Of a DNA stretch of 64,000 nt, positions 24,453 through 34,173 are shown piece after piece. The position numbers and the translations under genes are program-made. Under the pieces are notes generated by a model, which was given only the letters and a program-made list of their open reading frames with translations, had not been told where the DNA came from and made no database searches. Source of the stretch: Rhodosorus marinus (lineage: Eukaryota > Rhodophyta > Stylonematophyceae > Stylonematales > Stylonemataceae); contig JAMWBK010000011.1 of the NCBI GenBank assembly GCA_029953675.1, positions 620,001-684,000 on the forward strand. Direction: 5' to 3'. Position 1 is the stretch's first letter. Each line of letters opens with the position of its first letter.

Positions 24453-26013
24453 ATTGACACATTCGAACACCAGTCAACCCCAAATCCACGCGCTCCTACC
24501 GCCTCTGGAAAACCACACAACTTCCCTCTCCATCCTCACAAACGCCGACCAGAAGAAGAAACTGGAAAGCCAAAGCCCAGCCTCCTGAACCGAGCAAACT
24601 CTCTCTCTCTCTCTCTCTGTCTTCAGAAACAAAGAGCCAGCAACTGAATCGGCTTCCGCCTTCGCTGTAGTGGGAAAGTGTCCGGTTTGATTGAAAGGGG
24701 AAGAACCGACTTTCCTGAAGCCTCCGATCGCCTTCAACGTGTGACCCTCGGGCTAAGTACTATCAGCAAAGTTTTAGCTGACCCGCGTGGTCAGACTCGC
24801 CGCTGGAGCAGAGCTCCCAACGGCAGAGACAGTTCACGTTCCTGACTCTTTCGACAAAAGAAACAATGTATAAATCCGGAAGGGTTCTGTCTTCGTTTCA
24901 ATCTCCCAGGCGCTCCCCGATCAGCTTCTTGCAAAGCATTTCTGTGGGAAACTGTCTATCTGACCACCCTGGGTAGCAACGCTAATGCTCTTGGGTTTCC
25001 TAGGACGAACGTAGCCATACCGTGGATGCTCCTTTCTCATCTCAGAAAGCGAGGAAAACCGGTGGCGCGTTCTCTATCACAAGATTTGCTATCGGAATCA
25101 ACGATTTAGCACAGCCAGAGAATTGGACAGAGGATTCCTATAAGGTTTACTGGAATCCTATCCGGAATCGGCTATTTAGTTTTGGGACACCGGATGAAGA
25201 CTATGTAGACGACTCTGGAGCGGATGGCTGGCACCCAAGCTGTCATCAATGTGACCTCCAGTCAGTGTCTGGAACGGACAGTTGGATTATTGTGATAATT
25301 ATTCGATCTTTTTCCGGTCTAGAGTTGAGGGCCTCGTGGTCAGGATTTGGAGAGCACCTAAGCGATGCTCTCCATCTGAAAAGCGACTGTAGTTTTAGCT
25401 GCAGATGTTGAGCGTTGATGTTGGATGAACGCGGCTTGGGGATGAATCGGAAACAGGCCTGCCTTCCACCCATTGCTGAGAGGGCTTTTCATCCGAAAGT
25501 TTCCAAGCTTTTCGGGCTTGAAGCGTTATAGTCCATAGTTTGCTGGTCATGAGTATCTCATGTCTGTTTTTGAGAGCTTATGTGCTGACCAGCCTCACAA
25601 TCTCAACTGAGTTTTCGAAATAACACATCGTAAAGGGAAAAGACAGCCTGTTCTTACAATGTCAGGCATTTTAATAATAAGCATACAATCGGGCCCTTGA
25701 TATACAATAATTCTGCGTTCTCAAATCATGAAAATCGCCGGAATGCACAAGCCTCGAAGCCTTTGGACGAGCTACGACAACGAAGAGCGTCCTTCGACTC
25801 AGCCTTCCGCCTTGTGTATGAAAAGAGAGAACGATTGGCCACCATCGTTCGAAAAGAGGGGAAGAAGTTCTCCAACAAAGCGCACTATCCAACGTGTACT
25901 TTGCCCTTGAACGTCAAGCTTCAGAATCCACTGCCCTGTACCTGATCTGCAGTCAGTGTAGTTCGCTTGGGCCATTCTGTACGTCTCGAAGGATTCCTTC
26001 GGTTTCTCCTCTG
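24453..26013. other. Intergenic region between RING copies 9 and 10
   Basis: It holds a pure (CT)n run at about 24600-24619 upstream of copy 9 and a block related to the 210-bp repeat. A frame at 25022-25411 (plus) is moderately protein-like but without a domain, and I do not call it a gene. Confidence 0.4.
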
Positions 26014-26700
26014 TTACACGCTCACGTTCGTTGCGGGGTTTGTTTCTACCGAGGCCAGGCTGGGTTCTGCTACGGTCCCCTTGGGATCTTCGTGGATCAA
26101 CGACCGTCTCCTGGCTAACTTCTGGAACGCGCTTCCTTGCTCCTGTTCTGAAATAAACTCTTGTTTGCAGATTGGGCAGTCTATTACTCCCCGCGTGAAA
26201 ACCCACTTTGATATGCATTTGAGATGGTACGCATGTTGGCACTTGGGCGCAATAAAGATGTCTCTAGTTTCAACATTCTCCGAAAATTCATCCAAGCATA
26301 TGCTGCACAGCTCCTCCCCATCGCACCATTCGTCCGGTTTGCTCCAGCTCAAGTTTCTCAGACACTGGACGAAGCGCGGTGCACAACAAGATAAGGTTAG
26401 AAAGGTCAACAAGTTATATTCACATTTCAGCAAGAGCTACCAGCATGCATGACTTACATCATCCACAAGCTCCGGAGTCACCTCAATTGTCTTTGATGGT
26501 CCAGCGGAGGTATTTCCCTCCTCCAAATCGTCAATGCTCAAGACATAAACATCATCCTCAATTCTCTCCGGCATGCTGACCTCCCACTCCCTTTGCCGTC
26601 TCCTGAATCCATTGAAGTAAATGTGCCTAACCATCCCCACCAAAAACACGGCAATCGCCACACCAAACACGGCGACAAACAACTGAAGATACGCGTTCAT
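26014..26700 (-). CDS. Membrane RING-H2 protein (copy 10)
   Basis: Exons 26700-26458 and 26364-26014 are separated by a 93-nt intron (GAT|GTAAGT ... GTCCAG|TGT, phase 0), giving 197 residues. The helix at about 5-25 is followed by GFRRRQRE. The end of exon 1 (IEVTPELVDD) matches the linker ends of copies 1, 8 and 9. RING ligands are C101, C104, C123, H125, H128, C131, C144 and C147, and a 50-residue polar tail follows. A 24-bp unit is repeated twice just upstream of the ATG (about 26705-26758). Confidence 0.85.
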
Positions 26701-29302
26701 TATCTCGCCAAAAAGCAACAACTAAGCGTCGCCAAAAAGCAACAACTAAGCGTCACCAAAAACAATGATAAATCCAAGATCTCTTCCTCAAAACACCCGC
26801 CCTCGTCCTTTCCCAAAACCTCAAAACCAAACTACCTTCCCAACCCCCCTACCATTAACCGACAGTCAGTTTCCGTTCAAAAACGAAGCCAAAACAACAA
26901 CCTCTCACCCACTCCAAACTTAGCACCCTCTTCCCCCCGTCACCGTCCAAACTTCCAACCCCAAAACTTCCTTGCCCTTCAGATAAAAAAAAAGAAGTTG
27001 AGGAGCTAAGAAAAATTCTAAACTCCTCCCCCTCCCAGAAACCAAACTCCCCCCACAACCACCTCCTCCGAACCAAAATTTCTAACCAGGCACCCCCTTC
27101 CCACTCCCATACCTTCCCTGTCCCCTCTCCCAGACCCTCCTCAACACCGACGCTCTCTACTGACCACCACCATCGTCTTCGAAGCTCTTTTCGTTCGCCA
27201 CCACACTTCCAAAATCTTCTGCTCAGCAAACAAAAATCCCTTCCAATTCTCCTCCTAAACAAAACAAAAAACGGCCCCAAAACACGATATCCAAAATGAT
27301 GAAAAAATGGAAAAATATCAATACCAAAAAGCTTGCAAAAAACATCCTCATCATCGAATAGCCTGACAATATTGACAAAACCCCCCCTGGACAACGGAAC
27401 CTCTCTAGATCCCAAAGGCTGCCGCTTGCCGGGCTGGGGGGAAAGGAGGTGGAGGAACGGGAGAGGAAAAACAAAAAGGCAACAATACAAACCGCGAACG
27501 TTTATGAGAAGAAGAAGGAACCTTCTGTTCTTTTTTCCTCCCTTCCTCCTCCCACCCAGAAGCTTCAAGGTGCTTGCTGTCTTTCGTCTGTCCACGATAG
27601 TGCTCTCCCCGGCTCTCTGTTCCCTTTTGCCCGAGACAGAAGTTTCTGAGCGGAATAATCAATCAATAAAGCCGGTATTCAGTCAAGTTGTTTCTTATCG
27701 TATTATCCTTATACACATCTTAATTTACTGTGGTATAATATGGTTTTTTAATTTTTATGAATTGATACGTGTTAAACGGTACGGGGTAGGGATATTGCCT
27801 CGCCAAAATGTCAACTTCTGTTTAGAAAATAAATTGAAGATATCCAAATTTGGCTTCTTTTTTTTCATCGTGAGGGATCGAGGTCTTGGTTTTTATTTGG
27901 TTTTTTGATTATATGCTGACGATTGAAAAGGAAATAAAATTAGCTGTTTCGTCGGATTGAGTATCTTGATCGGTCTGTTCCTTTGTCCCGGAGCCGTAAG
28001 ATATCTTCCCACCTCTGCTGCCGCTGGTTCAATACGGCGAGTGAAGGGGTACTTAGTACGACTGAGGCGATGACTCATCCAAATTTTCGGGGCTCTGCGC
28101 TGTCTCATCCGGGGGTTTGTACCGCTTGATCATCGGGTGTTTTTCGTCTTTTAGACGGTGTTGCTATCTCGACGGCTTCGTCGTGTTTTTCTCAATGCTC
28201 CCCCTTTACGCCCGGACATCTTGAAAGCCTCCTCACGGTGCTGTGTCTGACTCTCTTCCGTTCGACGCGCGCGTCATCATCCCTCCCTGTCCGCCTCTTC
28301 AGGGTTCATGGTGTTGGAATTCTGGTTCTGGCATTGAATAGTGATCATTTCTGAGTTTGACAGATTATTATCCTCAACTCCATGGTTTTTCTGTATGCAC
28401 ATTCATGTTAGCAACCATAATATCCGAGTCCGAGTACTGATAGTAGGGATTAGAGGAGACGAAAGAAGAAGAGGGTAAAGGCAAAAGTTGAGATTCTTGA
28501 GACGCGTGAGTTCTTCAGTCGCTTGTATCTATTGCATATTAGTGTGAGCTTCACCATCGGATCGCATAGAACGATTAGTGGGAAAGGAGTTTCACGAAAG
28601 CGTCATTTGTTCGTGTCGAACCCTCCTTCCCCGGCAATTTTGGAACGCGAAGTTTCATCAGATATTGCCTGAAGGTTTCTATTAAGCTCAGATACACTTC
28701 TGTCGTACTGCTTATAACTTGGCCCCTTGACATAGAGGTCGGATCAAAAATCACCGCGTTTTCCAAACACTGTCCGCGCTCTTCACGCTCTGAATTAATT
28801 GATTGTTGTTGATATGTCCCCAGAAAAGAGTAGTATATAATAATATTTGTTATATTTATTTCTTCCTCGAAATATATTTTGGAAGAAAAACAATAGAACC
28901 ACCTACTTAATGATTGAAAAAGAAATATATGGTTTAGTTGAAAAAAAAAGACTCGGATATTTTGATGAAATAGTGAGTCTCTTGTTGTTAGTATGTTTTA
29001 CTAAGTAGTACTAGTGAGGGGGAACTCTGCTTTCCAAGTTCGGAGCTAGTGGGACGGCCGGAAAGAGAGTGACAATGGCTGTTTTGAAGTGTGGGGCAGT
29101 TTAGGTCACGACATGTTTCTCTTTATCGATTTTGGATTGTGATTTCGATCGACAACGACTCTGAAATTCTGTATTTCGGATCTTGAGAGCTCCTTTGTGA
29201 CCTGAGAGTTTTAAGGGCTTTTGTTGAAGAGTTTGAGGGTTTGGTGGTTCGACGTTGTGTGTGTTTTTTTTTTTGGTGGGGGGGGGGCGGTTTGAGGAAA
29301 GG
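26701..29302. other. Intergenic region at the end of the RING array
   Basis: About 26760-27420 is very C-rich and G-poor on the plus strand, producing a long spurious minus frame. At about 28575-28808 (minus) there is a short protein-like stretch containing TTEVYLSLIETFRQYLMKL, ending in a stop; it may be an exon remnant. The strand of transcription switches here. Confidence 0.4.
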
Positions 29303-29539
29303 ATGCAGAAGTGGAGTGTAATTGCGGTGTGTGTTTTATCTTTGATGATCTTGTTGATGTTGAAGCCAATGCGGGATCAGTATCTTGAGCTTGTCGAACT
29401 GGAGGAGGAGTATGAAAGGGTCCAGCTCACGACTCAGGCTTACAGAATGTCCGTGCAGCAGTTTAATGATGATATACCGTTTGAGATTAGAGAACTTGAG
29501 CAGATGAAGCAGAGATTGCAAGTTGACTCGCAATCGTGA
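29303..29539 (+). CDS. Short anchor/coiled-coil protein (stem-like family, member 1)
   Basis: 78 residues, single exon. One helix at about 4-20 (VIAVCVLSLMILLM) is followed by about 50 residues of charged heptad-like sequence (LVELEEEYERV, IRELEQMKQRLQ) likely to form a coiled coil. It has no catalytic domain. A single N-terminal helix after a short basic start suggests a type II orientation with the coil in the lumen, but this is inferred. The leader is a run of T then G directly before GGAAAGGATG. AATAAA occurs 134 nt after the stop. The family is defined by architecture with members 2-5 and by the stem of the glycosyltransferase at 37698. Confidence 0.6.
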   Translation: MQKWSVIAVCVLSLMILLMLKPMRDQYLELVELEEEYERVQLTTQAYRMSVQQFNDDIPFEIRELEQMKQRLQVDSQS

Positions 29540-30920
29540 GGTAGTTTGTGACCTCGTTGATGAGAACAACTGAATTTGAAGATCTCGTTGCTGCGTGCGT
29601 GAAGCTAGGGTGAACTGGAATCCTCAAAGAGTGTACATTTAAGCGTTGGAGCGGAAAGTTCACCCGAGATTCAATAAAGTTGTCTTCAAGTCGAATCTAA
29701 TAGTTCGAGCAAGACGTTCCGGTTCCCTCCACATTCAATTCCCTAGCTAACACTGGTTGGTAGATGAGTCATTCACCGGGCTTAAGCGGATTACAAATTC
29801 AGTGTTGCTCCGATCTATGCTCCTTTTGGGGTGTCCCTTCGAACCTAGGAGAGGCGAGAAACGCTTGTGAAATGAAATTCGAAAGATCTTGAACCCACCA
29901 TGAAGATTGCAACAAGTTGCCAGTCGCGGTAAAGCCCCCGTGTTGCATTACGGGGCATCTACTTGACTTGGTCAGCATTGCCTGTTCGCGTGTGTCCCTC
30001 TTACGTGTAAAATATTTACATGAGCGAGCTGGTGTATCCGCAGATCTACTAGAAAAAAAAGGGGCCGCAAAGGACCTTAGCTAGAGGCCTCAACCGACGA
30101 GAAACAAATGTCGTTGGCCGTCGGTGGTTCACCTGAGGTCGCCAGCAGCACCAGACCACTCCGTTTTCTATTCGAGTATCCTGAATTGCTGTGTACAGTA
30201 TTTGGGCACAAGCGCGAGCCTGATGACGATGACGAGGATCGGGTACCTAACCAACAAAACTCGTAAGTTGACGAGGACGAGCGATCTGAGGAATCAGGCG
30301 AGGACAAGGCAACCACTCTAGCTTAACAAACACTAAAAGCCTATTAACGATAGACTAGAATTTTAAAAATGAAGACTAAACCCGCCCAGTTAGCACACTT
30401 AGTCTAGCAGACACGTACGTCGCGCTGCTCAAACGTTTTCGAGAGCTTTAGGTGGACGTGCGGATTCGTTTAGGAAGGTCGCGAAGAGCGCCGGGGGGTC
30501 CAATTGTTGCTGTGAGGTAGATCGATGTTGGAAAAATTCCTTTGGAGCCTTCATCGATTGTTTTGGTTGGTGTTCCTAGTCTGACGTGTTGTGCTACGGT
30601 ACATCTTCTGGGCTCGCCTTACCCACCATTAGAGGAAGCCGCGTTTGGATTGAGGGAGCGGAGGATCTTCGGGTTTGAGAAAGTTTGCTTGTTGTTGTGT
30701 ACAGTGATAAAGTGCTCGCTTCGAATTTTCTTCCGAATTCCTTTGTCTTGACTTCTGAAGTTCGTCGTGTGCTGTTCATCTGTGGATTGGGGATTGGAGA
30801 TCGATTGTTGGATCCGGGTCCGAGCTGAAACGGAATAGTTCGGCTTTAAGTTGCGAAGCTAGCGTTGCCCGTGGTTTAATTTTCTTTTGTGTGTAAGTGG
30901 GGGGGCGCCCGAGGTACAAA
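29540..30920. other. Spacer between stem-like members 1 and 2
   Basis: AATAAA at 29673-29678 may be the polyadenylation signal of member 1. No gene was seen; the last 30 bp are G-rich ahead of member 2. Confidence 0.4.
29673..29678 (+). terminator. Possible polyadenylation signal of stem-like member 1
   Basis: AATAAA, 134 nt after the stop codon. This is the standard eukaryotic hexamer; its use here is inferred. Confidence 0.3.
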
Positions 30921-31349
30921 ATGGCTGTTCCGTTGAAGAAGAAAGGGCAACCTAGGGAGAGGCTCATCGTGGTTGCTCTTGCATGCGTCTTGTTGTTGAT
31001 GTTTATCAAGTACCAGCTGAACTCCTCCCGAGCACGCTTCATTGTGAGTGACTTGCAGTTGTTGAAGATGGAGTCTGTAGGACATGAAGAGTCGATCAGT
31101 AAGCTTCGGGTTCAGTGGTGGAATGCCCATAAAGAACTGGAAAAGCTGCAAAAGGAGGAGAGGACTGGGAGGAAGGCAAGTAGAAAACCGCCAAACCTTG
31201 TCGTTCCAAAACCCCAAGAAAATCAGAAAGCGGCCCAAGCACAAGCAAAAGCTGAAGCCGATGCTGCAGCTCAACCGGAGGGAGCCGCAGACAAGCCCGC
31301 GGAGGTGGCCAATGACCTGGGAGCCGGTGATGCGCTTCCGAACGCATAA
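30921..31349 (+). CDS. Anchor/coiled-coil protein (stem-like family, member 2)
   Basis: 142 residues, single exon, ATG at 30921 (the upstream in-frame start is GTG). It has a basic MAVPLKKKGQPRER start, a helix at about 15-30, then a charged helix and an Ala/Lys/Glu/Pro-rich tail. MAVPLKK and VGHEESIS(K/N)LRVQ are shared with member 3, so these two are close paralogues, but their tails differ. No enzyme motif is visible. Confidence 0.68.
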   Translation: MAVPLKKKGQPRERLIVVALACVLLLMFIKYQLNSSRARFIVSDLQLLKMESVGHEESISKLRVQWWNAHKELEKLQKEERTGRKASRKPPNLVVPKPQENQKAAQAQAKAEADAAAQPEGAADKPAEVANDLGAGDALPNA

Positions 31350-31898
31350 GTCGTTCTATCCCTGGCCAGCTTACCTTTTTACAAACACCGCTTGCGCCTT
31401 TTGAATCGATTGAAACGAGAGTAAATGTTTATAAACGCAATAACGTTACATACTGTGCAAACAAAACCCAATAGCTTTTCACGTCTTCGAAGATGACAGC
31501 TGTCCCCCGCCTCGGGCCAATTTTCGGGTTTTCGTTCCATCCAATGTTACAAAGGGGAACAGTCACTCTTCTAAAGTGGCGGTTCGAAAAGGAAAATCTG
31601 TTGCTGTTGCTCGGGCCGAGGGCGATAGATTGCTTGCTATGACTCCTGGCCGCACTGGTTAACGTTCGGGCAGGAGAGGTGCCATTGGAAAGCGGAAGAC
31701 CTCATGTTCGAGGATTTATGTATCTGTGCACAGGCGTATCCTTTTGAAAGTTTCTAGGATCTCGTTTGTTTGGGGAGGAGTGAGGGCCTGGACTGTTGTT
31801 TTTTGTTGTTGTTTTTTTCTCTTCGCGAGCTATTTGGTTGATCAGTGTTGATATTGAAAGGCGTCAAGGGGAAGGCAGGGGTTTAGGTTGGAGAAAAT
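31350..31898. other. Spacer between stem-like members 2 and 3
   Basis: No gene was seen. The last 130 bp are rich in G and T on the coding strand. Confidence 0.4.
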
Positions 31899-32348
31899 AT
31901 GGCTGTGCCTTTAAAGAAGCGCACGCTCATACAGGAGCAACTAATGGTGGCAGTCTTGGTGGGTACTTTGTTGATGATGGTGGCGAGTTACTGGGTGAAA
32001 GCCAGCAGGATACACTTTGTTGGGCAAGAAATGGAGAGGTTTAAGGTGGAGAACGTTGGCCATGAGGAGTCGATCAGTAATCTTCGGGTTCAATATCAAA
32101 GAAATCATTGGGAGCTGGATAAATTGAAAAAGCACCTGAAGAGTAGGCCTGGGATGGCTCTGGATACAAGCGGGAAGACGAGAGACGAGCATGCCCCACT
32201 TGCTGCGGAAGGGGCTGCTGAAACCGGAGCAAAAGCAAAAGCGAACGCTGCCGACCCGCCTGTGAGGGTTGATCAGGTTGTCAACGACGCCTCAAAGGAT
32301 TTCGTTGATGAGACTATTGTGAGAGAAGCAGTCGATGCCAACGTCTAA
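31899..32348 (+). CDS. Anchor/coiled-coil protein (stem-like family, member 3)
   Basis: 149 residues, single exon. MAVPLKKRT start, helix at about 15-31 (MVAVLVGTLLMMVASYW), then the VGHEESIS block and a WELDKLKKHL coil, then an Ala-rich acidic tail. The VGTL inside the helix is shared with members 4 and 5. AATAAA lies about 300 nt downstream at 32647-32652. Confidence 0.68.
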   Translation: MAVPLKKRTLIQEQLMVAVLVGTLLMMVASYWVKASRIHFVGQEMERFKVENVGHEESISNLRVQYQRNHWELDKLKKHLKSRPGMALDTSGKTRDEHAPLAAEGAAETGAKAKANAADPPVRVDQVVNDASKDFVDETIVREAVDANV

Positions 32349-33630
32349 GACACACATATTAAGTAATACGAATGTTGGTTCCCTGCCTGATTGTATTGGA
32401 CTACCCTCATCGAATCTCCGTGCAAGAAGGCCTGCTGAAACTGTAAGTGGAAAACCATAAGACTACCAGCCGAGATTCTATAGAGAGAGTTCGGCGGCCG
32501 AGAAACCCTCAGCACATGTTGAAACGTCGCGCTCTCCCGCCCTGGAGGAGGAGAATGAGCTAGTCACGAGCCAATCTCCCGTTGTATTATCTTATCGACA
32601 ATGAGACCCCAATGGAAATACTACTGAACGGAATATATATAACGCCAATAAAGAGTTTTCCATTCGATTCGACCTTTGCAACGGCACTTCGAAAATAGTA
32701 CACACGACCATCTGCGCACTATAGGACCGTACCTAATTTTGCCTAGGAAGCACACAATTCCTGTACTGCGTCTGATATTGTCAGAGATGCATTGGTCCCG
32801 GCATTCGCTTGACGAGAGGCGGACAACCCTAGTCCTAGTTCAAACTTTTGGCGGAAAGTTTGAAAAGTTTCTCACCACCCCAAACCATAAAATGAAACTT
32901 TTTAACAGGATCATCAGTTTTGATAAAATAAGGACACGTGCAATGTTTTTATTGTCATTTTGTCAACAAGTGGCAATAAATCTCCAATTTTAAACATTTA
33001 TTCATCCACAATATATTGTATATCATGATATTAATAAAATGATACTATATCGTTTAGCTAAATAATAAAACATATACATATATATATCCACTTTTTGAAA
33101 TATATTTGTACTACATAAAATATTTTTGAATTATTTCCAAAAGCATATATATATTGATTGAAAATACGACACGTTAAAACACTAAAAGAGTGTTTTGTCG
33201 ATCGTTGACTAATGGCTCCAAAATATAAACTAAAAGCATTTACATAGTCTTGTATTAAGATTAATAATAAGAATATGTACAGTCCGCTCTCTAGGCGGAA
33301 AACAATTGGATTTAGGATGAATTGTATTTTTTGAAAATATTTTATTTAGATCGTTAAGGACACGCTGTCCTAATGTTTCGGAGGTGTTTCGTTCAGTAGT
33401 TTAGCACTACTTACGATGCTCAATGTATCGGCGTTGGGAGTGGACAGGGTTTGGAAGTGGAGGGGAGGATCGATTTGGGGAGGTACGGCATTTCTTTGGT
33501 AGGCTTGAGGTTGTTATTTGGCGCTTTTATGTGTTGACTGTTGGGCTACTGGTCTCGGACAGCTTTTGCCGAAGTTGTGTGTGGCGGTGTTGACGTTGTT
33601 GAGGTGGTTTTTTGCCTTTCCTTTGCAAAT
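32349..33630. other. Spacer between stem-like members 3 and 4, A/T-rich
   Basis: AATAAA at 32647. From about 32880 to 33380 the DNA is strongly A/T-rich with many TATA-like runs. No gene was seen. Confidence 0.5.
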
Positions 33631-34173
33631 ATGAATGCGCATAGGAAGAATGGAAGAGTGATGCGGGATATTCTGTTGGTGGGAACATTGGGCACGGTGT
33701 TCGTGGTTATGTGCTCGCTGTTCCTGATGAGAAGTTCACGTGTGAGCTATTTGCAAGTGACGATTCCAACAGCGGAGGTGGAGCGCGCGGCGGTCCAGAA
33801 GCAAATTTTGGATCTTCAAAGGGACATGAAAAAGGTTCAGTATGAGAAAACGTGGCTCGTGAGGAAGGAAAAACAGCTAGAAGAGAAAATAAAAGTTTCC
33901 GCAGCCCAAGCAAAGGCTAGGGAGGAGAAGAAGAGAATGGAAGCAGAAATTTTAGAGGAAGCGAAAAAGCTTGAGCACGACCACACGTTCGAAAAGGGAA
34001 AGGAAGAAAATGAAGACTACGCATACGATGAGTACGAAGAAGATGAGGAGGATGAGGAGGATGAGGAGGATGAGGAGGATGAGGAGGATGAGGAGGATGA
34101 GGATGATGATTACGATGAAGACGATTATGATGAAGACGATTATGATGAAGACGAAGAGGCAACGGATTACTGA
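33631..34173 (+). CDS. Anchor/coiled-coil protein with acidic repeat tail (stem-like member 4)
   Basis: 180 residues. Basic start (NAHRKNGRVMRD), helix at about 13-32, a long charged coiled coil to about residue 120, then a very acidic tail. The tail is encoded by about seven copies of a 9-nt unit (DEE) at roughly 34038-34100, then three 15-nt units (DYDED) to about 34160. RDILLVGTL matches the RDMALVGTL of member 5. The tail could bind calcium or basic partners; that is inference from charge only. Confidence 0.68.
   Translation: MNAHRKNGRVMRDILLVGTLGTVFVVMCSLFLMRSSRVSYLQVTIPTAEVERAAVQKQILDLQRDMKKVQYEKTWLVRKEKQLEEKIKVSAAQAKAREEKKRMEAEILEEAKKLEHDHTFEKGKEENEDYAYDEYEEDEEDEEDEEDEEDEEDEEDEDDDYDEDDYDEDDYDEDEEATDY
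34038..34160 (+). repeat. Coding minisatellite for the acidic tail
   Basis: A GATGAGGAG 9-nt unit repeated about seven times, followed by a GATTATGATGAAGAC 15-nt unit three times, all in frame within stem-like member 4. Confidence 0.85.

Noticed and set aside
26855-27595. 246-codon open frame on the minus strand
   Set aside because: It is created by the C-rich, G-poor plus strand upstream of RING copy 10; its composition (W, G, R, F runs) is unlike a protein and no motif is present.
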